A DNA stretch of 64,000 bases. It comes from Variovorax paradoxus. GTDB lineage: Bacteria; Pseudomonadota; Gammaproteobacteria; Burkholderiales; Burkholderiaceae_C. Shown here piece after piece: positions 17,391-26,712 of the stretch (the stretch's first letter is position 1; every line of letters starts with the position of its first letter). A program made the position numbers and the translations under genes. The stretch spans positions 4,777,001-4,841,000 of the forward strand of contig NZ_CP045644.1 of NCBI RefSeq assembly GCF_009498455.1, in the 5' to 3' direction. The notes below the pieces were generated by a model. It saw only the letters and a program-made list of their open reading frames with translations. It did not search any database and was not told where the DNA came from.

Positions 17391-18242
17391 TTACTTGGCG
17401 GCGCGTTCGGCCGCTTCAAGGGTGTTGACCAAAAGCATGGCGCGCGTCATCGGGCCGACGCCGCCGGGCACGGGGGTGATCCAGCCGGCCACTTCCTTCA
17501 CGCCGTCGAAATCGACGTCGCCGGCCAGCTTGCCGTCCGCCTTGCGGTTCATGCCCACGTCGATGACGACCGCGCCGGGCTTGACCATGCCGGCCGTCAG
17601 CAGGTCGAGCTTGCCCACGGCGGCGACGATCACGTCGGCCTGGCGCGTGATCGCGCCCAGGTCTTGGGTGGCGCTGTGGCAGATGGTCACGGTGGCGCTT
17701 TGGGCGAGCAGCATCATGGCCATCGGCTTGCCGACGATGTTGCTGCGGCCGATGACCACGGCGTGCTTGCCGCGCAGGTCGTAGCCGATCGATTCGAGCA
17801 TCTTCATGCAGCCGTGCGGCGTGCAGGGCCAGAAGCCCGGGGCGCCGGTCATCAGCGCGCCGGCGCTGGCCACGTGGAAGCCGTCGACGTCCTTGGCGGG
17901 CGAGATGGTCTCGATGACCTTCTGGCTGTCCATGTGCTTCGGCAGTGGCAGCTGCACCAGGATGCCGTGCACCGTCGGGTCGTCGTTGAGGGCACGGATG
18001 CGCGCCAGCAGATCGGCCTCGCTGAAGTCGGCGGGGTAGGTCTCGAGCGTGGCCTGCAGGCCGGTTTCGGTGCTGTCGTTGACCTTGTGCTTGGTATAGA
18101 CCTGACTCGCCGGATCGCTGCCCACCAGGATGATGGACAAGGCCGGGTTCACGCCGCGGGCCTTCAACGCAGCGGTGCGGCCGGACACCTCGGCGCGGAT
18201 GGTTTTGGCGAGGGCGTTGCCGTCGATCAGTTGGGCGGTCAT
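17391..18242 (-). CDS. folD: Bifunctional methylenetetrahydrofolate dehydrogenase/cyclohydrolase
   Basis: FolD converts 5,10-methylene-THF to 10-formyl-THF using NADP, feeding purine and formyl-methionine synthesis. The 283-residue length is normal. Motifs visible are the catalytic Y..K region in SQVYTKHKV, the QLPLPKHM segment, and the Rossmann signature [13 protein letters not shown], followed by a C-terminal [14 protein letters not shown] block. The start MTAQLIDG at 18242 is the family start. A terminator for the upstream response-regulator gene lies just before it (18262-18285), so folD-prlC probably has its own promoter. Confidence 0.97.
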   Translation of the reverse strand: MTAQLIDGNALAKTIRAEVSGRTAALKARGVNPALSIILVGSDPASQVYTKHKVNDSTETGLQATLETYPADFSEADLLARIRALNDDPTVHGILVQLPLPKHMDSQKVIETISPAKDVDGFHVASAGALMTGAPGFWPCTPHGCMKMLESIGYDLRGKHAVVIGRSNIVGKPMAMMLLAQSATVTICHSATQDLGAITRQADVIVAAVGKLDLLTAGMVKPGAVVIDVGMNRKADGKLAGDVDFDGVKEVAGWITPVPGGVGPMTRAMLLVNTLEAAERAAK

Positions 18243-18261
18243 CGGTTTTGATTTTCCAAGT

Positions 18262-18285
18262 AAAAACGCCCGCTTGCGCAGGCGT
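18262..18285 (-). terminator. Rho-independent terminator after the FixJ-type regulator gene
   Basis: Read on the minus strand, ACGCCTGC pairs with GCGGGCGT (one G-U) around a GCAA loop and is followed by TTTTT. It sits between the response regulator stop and the folD start and separates the two transcripts. Confidence 0.75.
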
Positions 18286-18322
18286 GGGGAAGGTGCGTGG
18301 CTATCGGAGGGATAGCTGCAGC

Positions 18323-18958
18323 TCAGGAGGCCTTGGCGGCTGGGGCCGCTTGCCCGAGCGCAATCTTGAGCAGATCGGCCACGGTGTTGGCGTTGAGCTT
18401 TTCCATGATGTTGGCGCGGTGCGCCTCCACCGTCTTGATGCTGATGCCCAGGTCGTCGGCGATCTGCTTGTTCAGACGGCCGGCAACGATGCGCTCGAGC
18501 ACCTGTGCCTCGCGGCCCGTGAGCTTGGACAGCAGCGCGTCGCGGCTGGCCGACTGCTGGTGCTGCGTGAAGGCGCCGCGTGCGTGCTCGAGCATGCGCT
18601 CGACCAACGACACGAGTTCTTCGTCGTTGAAGGGCTTCTGGATGAAATCCATGGCGCCCTTCTTCATGCTGTCGACCGCCATCGGCACGTCGCCGTGGCC
18701 GGTGATGACCACGATCGGCAACGGAGAACGCCGTTCGATCAGTCGATCCTGCAATTCGAGGCCGGTCATGCCGGCCATGCGGATATCGACGATCAGACAG
18801 GCGACTTCGCGCGGGTCGTATCGGGAGAGAAAGGATTCGGCGGACTCGAAACAGCGGACTCTGTAGTCCTTGCCTTCGAGCAGCCATTGCAGTGAATCGC
18901 GGACGGCTTCGTCGTCATCGACGACATAGACCGTGCCCTTCTTCGGAATCAAACTCAT
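18323..18958 (-). CDS. FixJ/NarL-type two-component response regulator
   Basis: The 211-residue protein has a receiver domain (about 8-125) with the acidic pocket D14-D16, phospho-acceptor Asp about 58 in LIVDIRM and the conserved KP motif (FIQKPF), followed by a LuxR-type helix-turn-helix about 145-200 ([12 protein letters not shown]). It is partnered with the PAS kinase gene directly upstream, which it overlaps by 4 bp. The pair is divergent from the pyruvate dehydrogenase operon, with a 183-bp shared upstream region holding palindromes. Regulation of aceE by this regulator is inference from position; a FixJ- or TodT-type aerobic or organic-acid response is equally possible. The start at 18958 excludes a spurious N-terminal extension to 19108 that would overlap the kinase gene. 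Confidence 0.92.
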   Translation of the reverse strand: MSLIPKKGTVYVVDDDEAVRDSLQWLLEGKDYRVRCFESAESFLSRYDPREVACLIVDIRMAGMTGLELQDRLIERRSPLPIVVITGHGDVPMAVDSMKKGAMDFIQKPFNDEELVSLVERMLEHARGAFTQHQQSASRDALLSKLTGREAQVLERIVAGRLNKQIADDLGISIKTVEAHRANIMEKLNANTVADLLKIALGQAAPAAKAS

Positions 18959-21495
18959 GCAGGTACCTTTGCCTCGTCGCTTGCTACGGAACTGATAGCG
19001 TCCAACACCGGAATCCAGAAGGAAAAACGGCATCCGATCACATCCGGGCCATTGTAGATGTTCTCTGCCTGCATCCGGCCGCGGTGCGACTCGACGATGG
19101 TGCGGCACAAATTGAGCCCGATGCCCATGCCTTCGGGCTTGGTGGAGAAGAAGGCCTCGTAGAGCCGGTCCATCACTTCTGGCGAGAGGCCCTTGCCCGT
19201 GTCCTGCACCGAGAACTCGATGGCATTCTGCCCCTCGATCACCTTGGGCAGCACGCGCAGCTCGACGCTGCGGCGCGCCAGCGGGCGGTCGGCGATGTCG
19301 ATGGATTCGGCCGCGTTCTTCAGCAGGTTGACCATCACCTGTTCGATGAGGATCGGGTCGACGCGCACCACCGGCAGCCGCGCGGCCACGTAGTGGTTCA
19401 GGCGCACGTTGCGCCGGCGCAGCTCGATGCCCGCGAGTTCGACCGCCTCGCTCACCATGGTGGCGACGTCGGCCGGCGTGCGGTTGGGTTCGCTGCGCTT
19501 CACGAAGGAGCGGATGCGCTGGATGATCTGGCCCGCGCGCTGCGCCTGCTTCGAGGTTTTCTCGAGTGCGGCAAGCAGGGCGTCGTTGTCGATCGTCTGC
19601 CCCTTGATGCGCGACATCATCCCGTTGCAGTAGTTGGCGATGGCGGTGAGCGGCTGGTTGAGCTCGTGTGCCACGCTCGAAGCCATCTCACCCATGGTGA
19701 TCAGGCGGCTCGCGGCCTGGGCCTTGTCGGCCTGCGCGGCGGCTTGCTCTTCGGCGTCGCGGCGCGGCGTGATGTCGGTGGCGATCACCAGTTGCGCCAA
19801 ACGCCCGTCGACCCAGGTCAGGTAGCGCGAGCGCACCTCGAGCCACTTGCCCAGGTGCGGCACGAAGATTTCGTTGTTCGCGGTCTGGGCGGCGGTGAGT
19901 GTGTCGATCGGCAGGCCGGCGTAGGGGTCGACGTCGTCCAGGCCCTCGTCGTGCGCATTCGACGGCGGCACGCCAGCCTGCGCCACCATGCCCAGGTGGC
20001 CCACGGTGTCGGAGCCGAACCACAGGCGGTACAGCTTGTTGGCGAACAGCAGTTCTTCGCTGCCGATGGGCGCCACCGACACGGCGGCGTCGAGCGCTTC
20101 GAGCACGGTGGTGAAGCGTTCGTACGAGGCGGACAGCTGCTCGCGGATGCGCGTCGGCTCGGTGATGTCGGTCATCGACGTCATCCAGCCGGTCTGGTGG
20201 CCGCGCGCATCGATCAGCGGCGACACATACAGGCGCGCATTGAAGACGCTGCCGTTCTTGCGCTTCACGCGCACCTGGAAGCCGCCGGGCAGGGCGCGGC
20301 CGTGCAGTTCTTCTTCGAGGCGCTCGTTCATCACCTCGCGGTCGGATTCGAGCCAGTATGGGAAGGGCGGCGTCTGGCCGACCAGCTCGTCTTCGCTCCA
20401 GCCCGTCATGGCGCAGAACGCGGCGTTCACGTAGGTGATGCGGCCTTGCAGATCGAGCACGCGCATGCCGGTCAGCATGGAGTTTTCCATCGCGCGGCGG
20501 AAGTTGGTTTCGGCCACCAGCCGCTGCTGCGCCTGCAGTCGGCGCCGCGTGTGGCGCCAGGTGCCGATCAGCATCCAGCTGGTCATCACGCTGAGGGCGC
20601 ACACGAGCCAGAAGAGGCCGTTGCCCACCACGCCCTGCGAGGTGCGGTAGGCCTGCGCACGCAGCATCAGCGCATTGCCCACGGGCGACACCGGCACTTC
20701 GTATTCGTTGGTGGCTTCGGTCCAGGGCAGCAGGCGGGTGCCGCTGTTCTTCAGCGGCGTGGTGTTGCCGGCGATCACGTTGCCCTTGGCGTCGAGCAGC
20801 GAGACGGCGTAGCGCGCCTGCACCTCGGAAGGCATGCCGTAGCGCAGCAGGCCGTCGATGGAGAACTCGCCGAGCACGACGCCCGCGAACAGGCCCTGGT
20901 CGAACAGCGGAATGTGCAGCTGCAGCATCGCGGCGGGCTCGCCGCCGGCCACGGGTTGGGAGTACACCGGCTGGCGCAGCTCGCGCGCCAGCGCGTAGTT
21001 GCTCTCGATGTCGCCGGGGCGCAGCACGTCGCCGATCAGGTGCTGTTGCGCGGGATGCACGCTGGGCGCCGCGTAGCCGGCCTTGAAGCGGCGGCGGTCG
21101 TCGATCCAGCTGATGGTTTGCAGTTCGGGGAACTGGCTCACCAGCGATTCGGCACGGCTCGTGAATTCGACCGGGTCGATCTCGCGGTTCGAGGCATCGC
21201 GCGCGATGCGCATCAGCTGCTCCTGCCGCTCCAGCAAACGCAGGCGCATGCGTTGCTGCGCGTACTCGACGTCGCGCCGCACCGACTCCTGTTCGCGCTC
21301 GACTTCTTCAGTACGCAGGTACCAGAACGCGGACACGATGGCCGCGAGAAACAACAGCACGGCCGCCATCGGCGCGAGCATTGCGACGGCGTCCTGCAGC
21401 ACGGGCGTCTGCTTGCGCCACCACGTGCGCCACCAGGAGAGCGGCGAGGCTTTGACGGCACTGCGGGCGACCGCGAGCGGGGAGGAAAGGGGCAT
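18955..21495 (-). CDS. PAS-domain membrane sensor histidine kinase
   Basis: The 846-residue kinase has a transmembrane helix at about 36-59, a periplasmic sensor region about 60-285, and a second transmembrane helix about 287-310. Two PAS domains follow (first with the ITYVNAAFCAMTGWSEDEL signature), then a HisKA dimerisation domain with phospho-His about 610 in VAHELNQPLTA and a HATPase domain with N (LLKNAAESI), G1 (DTGKGLS) and G2 (GMGIGLNL) boxes. The architecture resembles DctB/FixL-type kinases. It should phosphorylate the co-encoded FixJ-type regulator (4-bp overlap). The periplasmic domain suggests an external small-molecule ligand, not identifiable from sequence. It is transcribed away from aceE. 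Confidence 0.93.
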   Translation of the reverse strand: MPLSSPLAVARSAVKASPLSWWRTWWRKQTPVLQDAVAMLAPMAAVLLFLAAIVSAFWYLRTEEVEREQESVRRDVEYAQQRMRLRLLERQEQLMRIARDASNREIDPVEFTSRAESLVSQFPELQTISWIDDRRRFKAGYAAPSVHPAQQHLIGDVLRPGDIESNYALARELRQPVYSQPVAGGEPAAMLQLHIPLFDQGLFAGVVLGEFSIDGLLRYGMPSEVQARYAVSLLDAKGNVIAGNTTPLKNSGTRLLPWTEATNEYEVPVSPVGNALMLRAQAYRTSQGVVGNGLFWLVCALSVMTSWMLIGTWRHTRRRLQAQQRLVAETNFRRAMENSMLTGMRVLDLQGRITYVNAAFCAMTGWSEDELVGQTPPFPYWLESDREVMNERLEEELHGRALPGGFQVRVKRKNGSVFNARLYVSPLIDARGHQTGWMTSMTDITEPTRIREQLSASYERFTTVLEALDAAVSVAPIGSEELLFANKLYRLWFGSDTVGHLGMVAQAGVPPSNAHDEGLDDVDPYAGLPIDTLTAAQTANNEIFVPHLGKWLEVRSRYLTWVDGRLAQLVIATDITPRRDAEEQAAAQADKAQAASRLITMGEMASSVAHELNQPLTAIANYCNGMMSRIKGQTIDNDALLAALEKTSKQAQRAGQIIQRIRSFVKRSEPNRTPADVATMVSEAVELAGIELRRRNVRLNHYVAARLPVVRVDPILIEQVMVNLLKNAAESIDIADRPLARRSVELRVLPKVIEGQNAIEFSVQDTGKGLSPEVMDRLYEAFFSTKPEGMGIGLNLCRTIVESHRGRMQAENIYNGPDVIGCRFSFWIPVLDAISSVASDEAKVPA

Positions 21496-21554
21496 GGGCG
21501 GAGTTTAGGGGATGGCCCTCCCGGCGAAGAGGCCCTGCCAGAGACGTGCTTCAT

Positions 21555-21598
21555 TGATATTTCATAATAAGAAATCAACAAGCACTATTTGAAATAGG
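21555..21598. promoter_or_regulatory. Palindromic AT-rich region between the two-component genes and aceE
   Basis: A perfect palindrome with one central base, CTATTTGAAATAG, lies at 21586-21598. Just before it, TTGATATTTC (21555-21564) and GAAATCAA (21572-21579) form an imperfect inverted repeat. The block is 81-124 bp upstream of the aceE start and 60-103 bp upstream of the divergent kinase start, so one bound regulator could affect both. No convincing -35/-10 pair could be fixed. The operator role is inference. Confidence 0.4.
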
Positions 21599-21678
21599 GA
21601 AACTTCTATGCGAAACTCCGGCGCGCTCGGTGCCCAGCGCACTAAATTACAGCCACAGCCCTAAAAGGAGAGACAAGC

Positions 21679-24408
21679 ATGTCGGCAAATCCCGAGAACC
21701 TGTTCGGCTCGGCCGCAAACGATGCGGACGCCCAGGAAACGCGTGAATGGATGGATGCGCTGTCTTCCGTCATCCAGAGCGAGGGGCCCGAGCGGGCGCA
21801 CTTCCTGCTCGAACAACTGCTCGAACATGCGCGCCAGAACAGCGTCGACATGCCGTTCTCGGCCAACACCGGCTACGTGAACACCATCGAGCCCGGCGTG
21901 GAGGCTCGCAGCCCCGGCAACCTCGAGATCGAACAACGCCTGCGCGCCTACATGCGCTGGAACGCCATGGCGATGGTGGTCAAGGCCAACCGCATCCACC
22001 CGCCCGAAGGCGGTGACCTCGGCGGTCACATCGGCTCCTTTGCTTCGCTGGCCAGCATGTTCGGCGCCGGCTTCAACCACTTCTGGCGCGCCGAGAGCGA
22101 AAACCACGGTGGCGACCTGCTGTACATCCAGGGCCACGTGTCGCCCGGCATCTACGCCCGCGCCTACCTGGAAGGCCGCCTCTCCGAAGACCAACTGCTC
22201 AACTTCCGCCAGGAAGTCGACGGCAAGGGCCTGTCGAGCTACCCGCATCCCAAGCTGATGCCCGAGTTCTGGCAGTTCCCCACGGTGTCGATGGGCCTGG
22301 GCCCGCTGATGGCGATCTACCAGGCGCGCTTCCTGAAGTACCTGCACGCCCGCGGCATCGCCAACACCGAGAACCGCAAGGTATGGGTGTTCTGCGGCGA
22401 CGGCGAAATGGACGAAGTCGAATCGCTCGGCGCCATCGGCCTGGCCGCGCGCGAGAACCTCGACAACCTGATCTTCGTCATCAACTGCAACCTGCAGCGC
22501 CTGGACGGCCCGGTGCGCGGCAACGGCAAGATCATCCAGGAACTCGAAGGCGAGTTCCGCGGCGCCAACTGGAACGTCATCAAGCTGATCTGGGGCAAGG
22601 GCTGGGACGCTCTGCTCGAGAAGGACCATGACGGCGCGCTGCGCAAGATCATGATGGAGTGCAACGACGGCGACTACCAGTCGTTCAAGGCCAACGACGG
22701 CGCCTACGTGCGCAAGCACTTCTTCGGCCGCGACCCGCGCACGCTGAAGATGGTCGAGCACCTGACCGACGACGAGGTCTGGAACCTGCAGCGCGGCGGC
22801 CACGACTCGCAGAAGGTGTACGCCGCCTTCCACGCGGCCCAGAACCACAAGCGCCAGCCCACCGTGCTGCTCGTCAAGACCGTCAAGGGTTTCGGCATGG
22901 GCAAGATCGGTGAAGGCAAGAACACGGTCCACCAGACCAAGAAGCTCGGCGACGAGGACATCAAGGCCTTCCGCGACCGCTTCAACATTCCGATTCCCGA
23001 CAGCCAGATCGCCGAGCTGCCGTTCTACAAGCCGGCCGACGACACGCCCGAAATGCGCTACCTGCACGAGCGCCGCAAGGCCCTCGGCGGCTACCTGCCG
23101 CACCGTCGCACCAAGGCCGACGAGAGCTTCACGGTGCCCTCGCTCGACGTCTTCAAGTCGGTGATGGAGCCCACGGCCGAAGGCCGCGAGATATCGACCA
23201 CGCAAGCCTACGTGCGCTTTCTCACGCAGCTGCTGCGCGACAAGGCCCTGGGCCCGCGCGTCGTGCCCATCCTGGTGGACGAAGCCCGCACCTTCGGCAT
23301 GGAAGGCCTGTTCCGCCAGATCGGCATCTACAACCCGCACGGTCAGCAGTACACCCCGGTCGATAAAGACCAGGTCATGTACTACAAGGAAGACAAGGCC
23401 GGCCAGATCCTGCAAGAGGGCATCAACGAAGCCGGCGGCATGTCCAGCTGGATCGCGGCGGCCACGTCGTACAGCACCAACAACCGCATCATGGTGCCGT
23501 TCTACGTGTACTACTCGATGTTTGGCTTCCAGCGCATCGGCGACCTGGCCTGGGCGGCCGGCGACATGCAGGCCCGCGGCTTCCTGCTGGGCGGCACCTC
23601 GGGACGCACCACGCTGAACGGCGAAGGCCTGCAGCACGAAGACGGTCACAGCCACATCCTGGCCAACACCATCCCGAACTGCGTGAGCTACGACCCGACC
23701 TTCGCGCACGAAGTCGGCGTGATCCTGCACCACGGCTTGAAGCGCATGGTCGAGAAGCAGGACAACGTCTACTACTACCTGACGCTGCTCAACGAAAACT
23801 ACGCGATGCCCGGCCTCCAGCCCGGCACCGAAGAGCAGATCATCAAGGGCATGTACCTGTCCAAGCAGGGGCCGGTGGTCAAGGCCGCCAAGGGCGCGAA
23901 AGAAGCGCCGACCGTGCAACTGCTGGGCAGCGGCACCATCCTGCGCGAGAGCTTTGCCGCGCAAGAGCTGCTCGAGAAAGAGTGGGGCGTGTCGGCTTCG
24001 GTGTGGAGCTGCCCGAGCTTCAACGAGCTGACCCGCGACGGCCAGGACGCCGACCGCTGGAACCTGCTGCACCCCGACCAGACGCCGCGCGTGCCCTTCG
24101 TGGCCGAGCAGCTCGGTGCCACGACCGGCCCGGTGGTCGCGTCGACCGACTACATGAAGGCCTACGCCGAGCAGATCCGTCCGTTCGTGCCGAAGGGCCG
24201 CACCTACAAGGTGTTGGGCACCGACGGTTTCGGTCGCAGCGACTTCCGCGCCAAGCTGCGCGAGCACTTTGAAATCAATCGTCACTACATCGTGGTGGCT
24301 GCGCTCAAGGCGCTGAGCGAAGATGGCACCGTGCCGGTGGCCAAGGTGGTGGAAGCGATCAAGAAGTACGGCATCAATGTCGACAAGGTCAACCCGCTCT
24401 ACGCTTGA
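21679..24408 (+). CDS. aceE: Pyruvate dehydrogenase E1 component, homodimeric type
   Basis: AceE decarboxylates pyruvate on thiamine diphosphate and transfers the acetyl group to lipoyl arms of E2. The 909-residue length fits the homodimeric (E. coli-type) E1. The ThDP-binding motif is visible as GDGEMDE at about residue 240, ending in the [13 protein letters not shown] segment. The start at 21679 has a strong AAGGAG at 21664-21669. The gene leads the operon aceE-aceF-Ntn hydrolase-lpdA, with 49 bp to aceF. A two-component system lies divergently upstream. Confidence 0.98.
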   Translation: MSANPENLFGSAANDADAQETREWMDALSSVIQSEGPERAHFLLEQLLEHARQNSVDMPFSANTGYVNTIEPGVEARSPGNLEIEQRLRAYMRWNAMAMVVKANRIHPPEGGDLGGHIGSFASLASMFGAGFNHFWRAESENHGGDLLYIQGHVSPGIYARAYLEGRLSEDQLLNFRQEVDGKGLSSYPHPKLMPEFWQFPTVSMGLGPLMAIYQARFLKYLHARGIANTENRKVWVFCGDGEMDEVESLGAIGLAARENLDNLIFVINCNLQRLDGPVRGNGKIIQELEGEFRGANWNVIKLIWGKGWDALLEKDHDGALRKIMMECNDGDYQSFKANDGAYVRKHFFGRDPRTLKMVEHLTDDEVWNLQRGGHDSQKVYAAFHAAQNHKRQPTVLLVKTVKGFGMGKIGEGKNTVHQTKKLGDEDIKAFRDRFNIPIPDSQIAELPFYKPADDTPEMRYLHERRKALGGYLPHRRTKADESFTVPSLDVFKSVMEPTAEGREISTTQAYVRFLTQLLRDKALGPRVVPILVDEARTFGMEGLFRQIGIYNPHGQQYTPVDKDQVMYYKEDKAGQILQEGINEAGGMSSWIAAATSYSTNNRIMVPFYVYYSMFGFQRIGDLAWAAGDMQARGFLLGGTSGRTTLNGEGLQHEDGHSHILANTIPNCVSYDPTFAHEVGVILHHGLKRMVEKQDNVYYYLTLLNENYAMPGLQPGTEEQIIKGMYLSKQGPVVKAAKGAKEAPTVQLLGSGTILRESFAAQELLEKEWGVSASVWSCPSFNELTRDGQDADRWNLLHPDQTPRVPFVAEQLGATTGPVVASTDYMKAYAEQIRPFVPKGRTYKVLGTDGFGRSDFRAKLREHFEINRHYIVVAALKALSEDGTVPVAKVVEAIKKYGINVDKVNPLYA

Positions 24409-24457
24409 ACATCAACAACCAACGAACGAACGGCGCCTGACGGCGGGAGACAACGAT

Positions 24458-26122
24458 ATGGCAGCAGTGGAAGTGAAAGTGCCCGACATCGGCGACTTCG
24501 ATGAAGTCGCGGTGATCGAGGTGCTCGTGAAGGTGGGCGACACGGTCAAGGCCGAGCAGTCGCTCATCACGGTCGAATCGGACAAGGCGTCGATGGAAAT
24601 CCCGTCGTCCACGGCCGGTGTGGTCAAGGAAATCAAGATCGCCGTGGGCGACAAGGTCAAGCAAGGCTCGGTGGTGCTGGTGGTCGAAGCCGAGGGCGCG
24701 GCTGCCGCCGCCCCGGCACCGGCCGCTGCGCCTGCTGCAGCTGCACCCGCTCCGGCGGCTGCAGCGCCTGCCCCCGCAGCAGCCGCACCGGCTGCTGCAT
24801 CGGGCCCGGTGGAGATCAAGGTGCCGGACATCGGCGACTTCAAGGACGTCGCGGTCATCGAACTGCTCGTGAAGGTGGGTGACACCATCGCCGCCGAGCA
24901 GTCGCTGATCACGGTCGAGTCGGACAAGGCCTCGATGGAAATCCCGTCGTCGGGCGCCGGCGTGCTGAAGGAACTCAAGGTCAAGGTGGGCGACACCGTC
25001 AACATCGGCGACCTGATCGCGGTGCTCGAAGGCGCCGCAGGTGCTGCCCCCGCGCCCGCATCGGCGCCCGCGCCGGCACAGGCCGCGGCCGCCGCGCCCG
25101 CCGCTGCAACCGCCAGCGCACCAGCGCCGGCGGCCGCCGCACCGGCAACGGCTGCGCCGGCCCACCAGCCCACGTCGGCCCCCACCGGCAGCCTGCCGCA
25201 CGCTTCGCCCTCGGTGCGCAAGTTCGCGCGCGAACTCGGCGTGCCGCTCGAGGAGGTCAAGGGTTCCGGCCTCAAGGGCCGCATCACGCAGGACGACGTC
25301 CAGAACTTCACCAAGGCCGTGATGAGCGGCGCGGCCAGCACCAAGGCCTCGGCGGCCAAGGCGCCGGCAGGTGGTGGCGACGGCGCGGCACTGGGCCTCA
25401 TTCCGTGGCCCAAGGTCGACTTCACGAAGTTTGGCGCCGTGGAGCGCAAGGACCTGTCGCGCATCAAGAAGCTCAGCGGCGCGAACCTGCACCGCAACTG
25501 GGTGATGATCCCGCACGTCACCAACAACGACGAAGCCGACATCACCGAGCTCGAAGCCTTCCGCGTCTCCACCAACAAGGAGAACGAGAAGTCGGGCATC
25601 AAGGTCACGATGCTGGCCTTCGTGATCAAGGCGGTGGTGGCAGCGCTGAAGAAATTCCCCGACTTCAACGCCAGCCTCGACGGCGACCAGCTCGTCTACA
25701 AGCAGTACTACAACATCGGCTTCGCGGCCGACACGCCCAACGGGCTCGTGGTGCCGGTGCTGAAAGATGCCGACAAGAAGGGCATCCTGCAGATCAGCGC
25801 CGAGATGGGCGAACTCGCCAAGAAGGCGCGCGACGGCAAGCTCGGCTCGGCCGACATGCAGGGCGGTTGCATGTCGATCAGCTCGCTCGGCGGCATCGGT
25901 GGCACGCACTTCACGCCCATCATCAACGCCCCCGAAGTGGCCATCCTCGGCCTCTCCAAGGGCCAGATGAAGCCGGTGTGGGACGGCAAGCAGTTCGTGC
26001 CGCGTCTCACGCTGCCGCTGTCGCTGTCGTACGACCACCGCGTGATCGACGGCGCCCTGGCTGCGCGTTTCAACGCCTACCTGGGGCAAGTGCTCGCAGA
26101 CTACCGCCGCATCCTGCTATGA
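24458..26122 (+). CDS. aceF: Pyruvate dehydrogenase E2, dihydrolipoamide acetyltransferase
   Basis: The 554-residue E2 has two N-terminal lipoyl domains, each with a modifiable lysine in [12 protein letters not shown] (about K43 and K157), separated and followed by long Ala/Pro linkers. A peripheral subunit-binding domain (about 245-285, [12 protein letters not shown]) follows, then the catalytic core ending with the active-site DHRVIDG motif (His about 527). It passes acetyl groups from E1 to CoA and forms the core of the complex. The start [12 protein letters not shown] at 24458 is preceded by GGCGGGAGA. The stop overlaps the next gene by 4 bp (ATGA). Confidence 0.98.
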   Translation: MAAVEVKVPDIGDFDEVAVIEVLVKVGDTVKAEQSLITVESDKASMEIPSSTAGVVKEIKIAVGDKVKQGSVVLVVEAEGAAAAAPAPAAAPAAAAPAPAAAAPAPAAAAPAAASGPVEIKVPDIGDFKDVAVIELLVKVGDTIAAEQSLITVESDKASMEIPSSGAGVLKELKVKVGDTVNIGDLIAVLEGAAGAAPAPASAPAPAQAAAAAPAAATASAPAPAAAAPATAAPAHQPTSAPTGSLPHASPSVRKFARELGVPLEEVKGSGLKGRITQDDVQNFTKAVMSGAASTKASAAKAPAGGGDGAALGLIPWPKVDFTKFGAVERKDLSRIKKLSGANLHRNWVMIPHVTNNDEADITELEAFRVSTNKENEKSGIKVTMLAFVIKAVVAALKKFPDFNASLDGDQLVYKQYYNIGFAADTPNGLVVPVLKDADKKGILQISAEMGELAKKARDGKLGSADMQGGCMSISSLGGIGGTHFTPIINAPEVAILGLSKGQMKPVWDGKQFVPRLTLPLSLSYDHRVIDGALAARFNAYLGQVLADYRRILL

Positions 26123-26712
26123 CCACGGTTGTGGCCGTCCGCAAAGGCGGCCAGGTCACGATGGCGGCGGATTCGCTGGTGACCTTCGGCGACACGCGCA
26201 TGTCGCACAACGCCGAAGCGAACCAGAAGATCTTCACCGTCGAGGATGCCGCCGGCCAGAGCCTGTTTGCAGTGGCCGGCGCCGCGGCGCACTTCCTGGC
26301 GCTGCAGCACGCGCTGGCTGCGCAGGATCGCGAGAAGCTGTTGTTCGGCAGCAAGCACGAGATCTTCCGCACCTTCACGATGCTGCATCCGGTGCTCAAG
26401 GACTCGTTCTTCATGCAGACCAAGGAAGACGAGCACGAGCCCTACGAGTCGAGCCAGTTCACGATGCTGCTGGCCAACCCGAGCGGCATCTACGGCATCT
26501 ACAGCTACCGCGAGGTGTTCGAGTTCAAGCAGTACTGGGCCATCGGCTCGGGACGCAGCTTTGCGCTCGGCGCCATGCACGCGGCCTATGACAACAAGTC
26601 GCGCACCGCGCGCGACGTGGCGGAGGCGGGCATCGCCGCCGCCTGCGAATTCGATCGCAATTCGGCCCTGCCGGCCGACGTTCTCACACTCAAACTGAAA
26701 GTGTCCAAATGA
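26119..26712 (+). CDS. HslV/proteasome beta-like Ntn hydrolase embedded in the PDH operon
   Basis: The 197-residue protein begins [19 protein letters not shown], the HslV/20S-proteasome-beta start in which Thr2 becomes the N-terminal nucleophile after Met removal. Asp18 and a lysine at about 37 (in the NQKIF segment) line up with the catalytic Asp17 and Lys33 of HslV, and AIGSG near residue 140 matches the conserved GSG loop. So all catalytic parts seem present. It differs from true HslV in length, in a 3-residue insertion before the Lys, and in lacking an adjacent hslU. It overlaps aceF by ATGA and lpdA by ATGA, so it is translated with the pyruvate dehydrogenase subunits. Whether it is a protease, an amidase on lipoyl or peptide substrates, or a structural protein is unknown. 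Some database entries may give it misleading names. Confidence 0.85.
   Translation: MTTVVAVRKGGQVTMAADSLVTFGDTRMSHNAEANQKIFTVEDAAGQSLFAVAGAAAHFLALQHALAAQDREKLLFGSKHEIFRTFTMLHPVLKDSFFMQTKEDEHEPYESSQFTMLLANPSGIYGIYSYREVFEFKQYWAIGSGRSFALGAMHAAYDNKSRTARDVAEAGIAAACEFDRNSALPADVLTLKLKVSK

Noticed and set aside
21661..24285. An 874-codon frame on the minus strand opposite aceE
   Set aside because: aceE is intact and recognisable; the antisense product is low-complexity His/Val/Leu-rich shadow sequence. The same holds for minus-strand 36710-39562 opposite sucA and plus-strand 15358-17784 opposite prlC and folD.
24700..25200. Ala/Pro-coding repetitive DNA within aceF, lpdA and sucB taken as a DNA repeat
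   Set aside because: These are flexible linkers between lipoyl and core domains, a normal E2/E3 feature, not mobile or CRISPR repeats.
26119..26712. Genuine HslV of the HslUV protease
   Set aside because: No hslU is adjacent, the length and the insertion before the catalytic Lys differ, and the gene is bound to the PDH operon. I keep it as an HslV-like Ntn hydrolase of unknown role.
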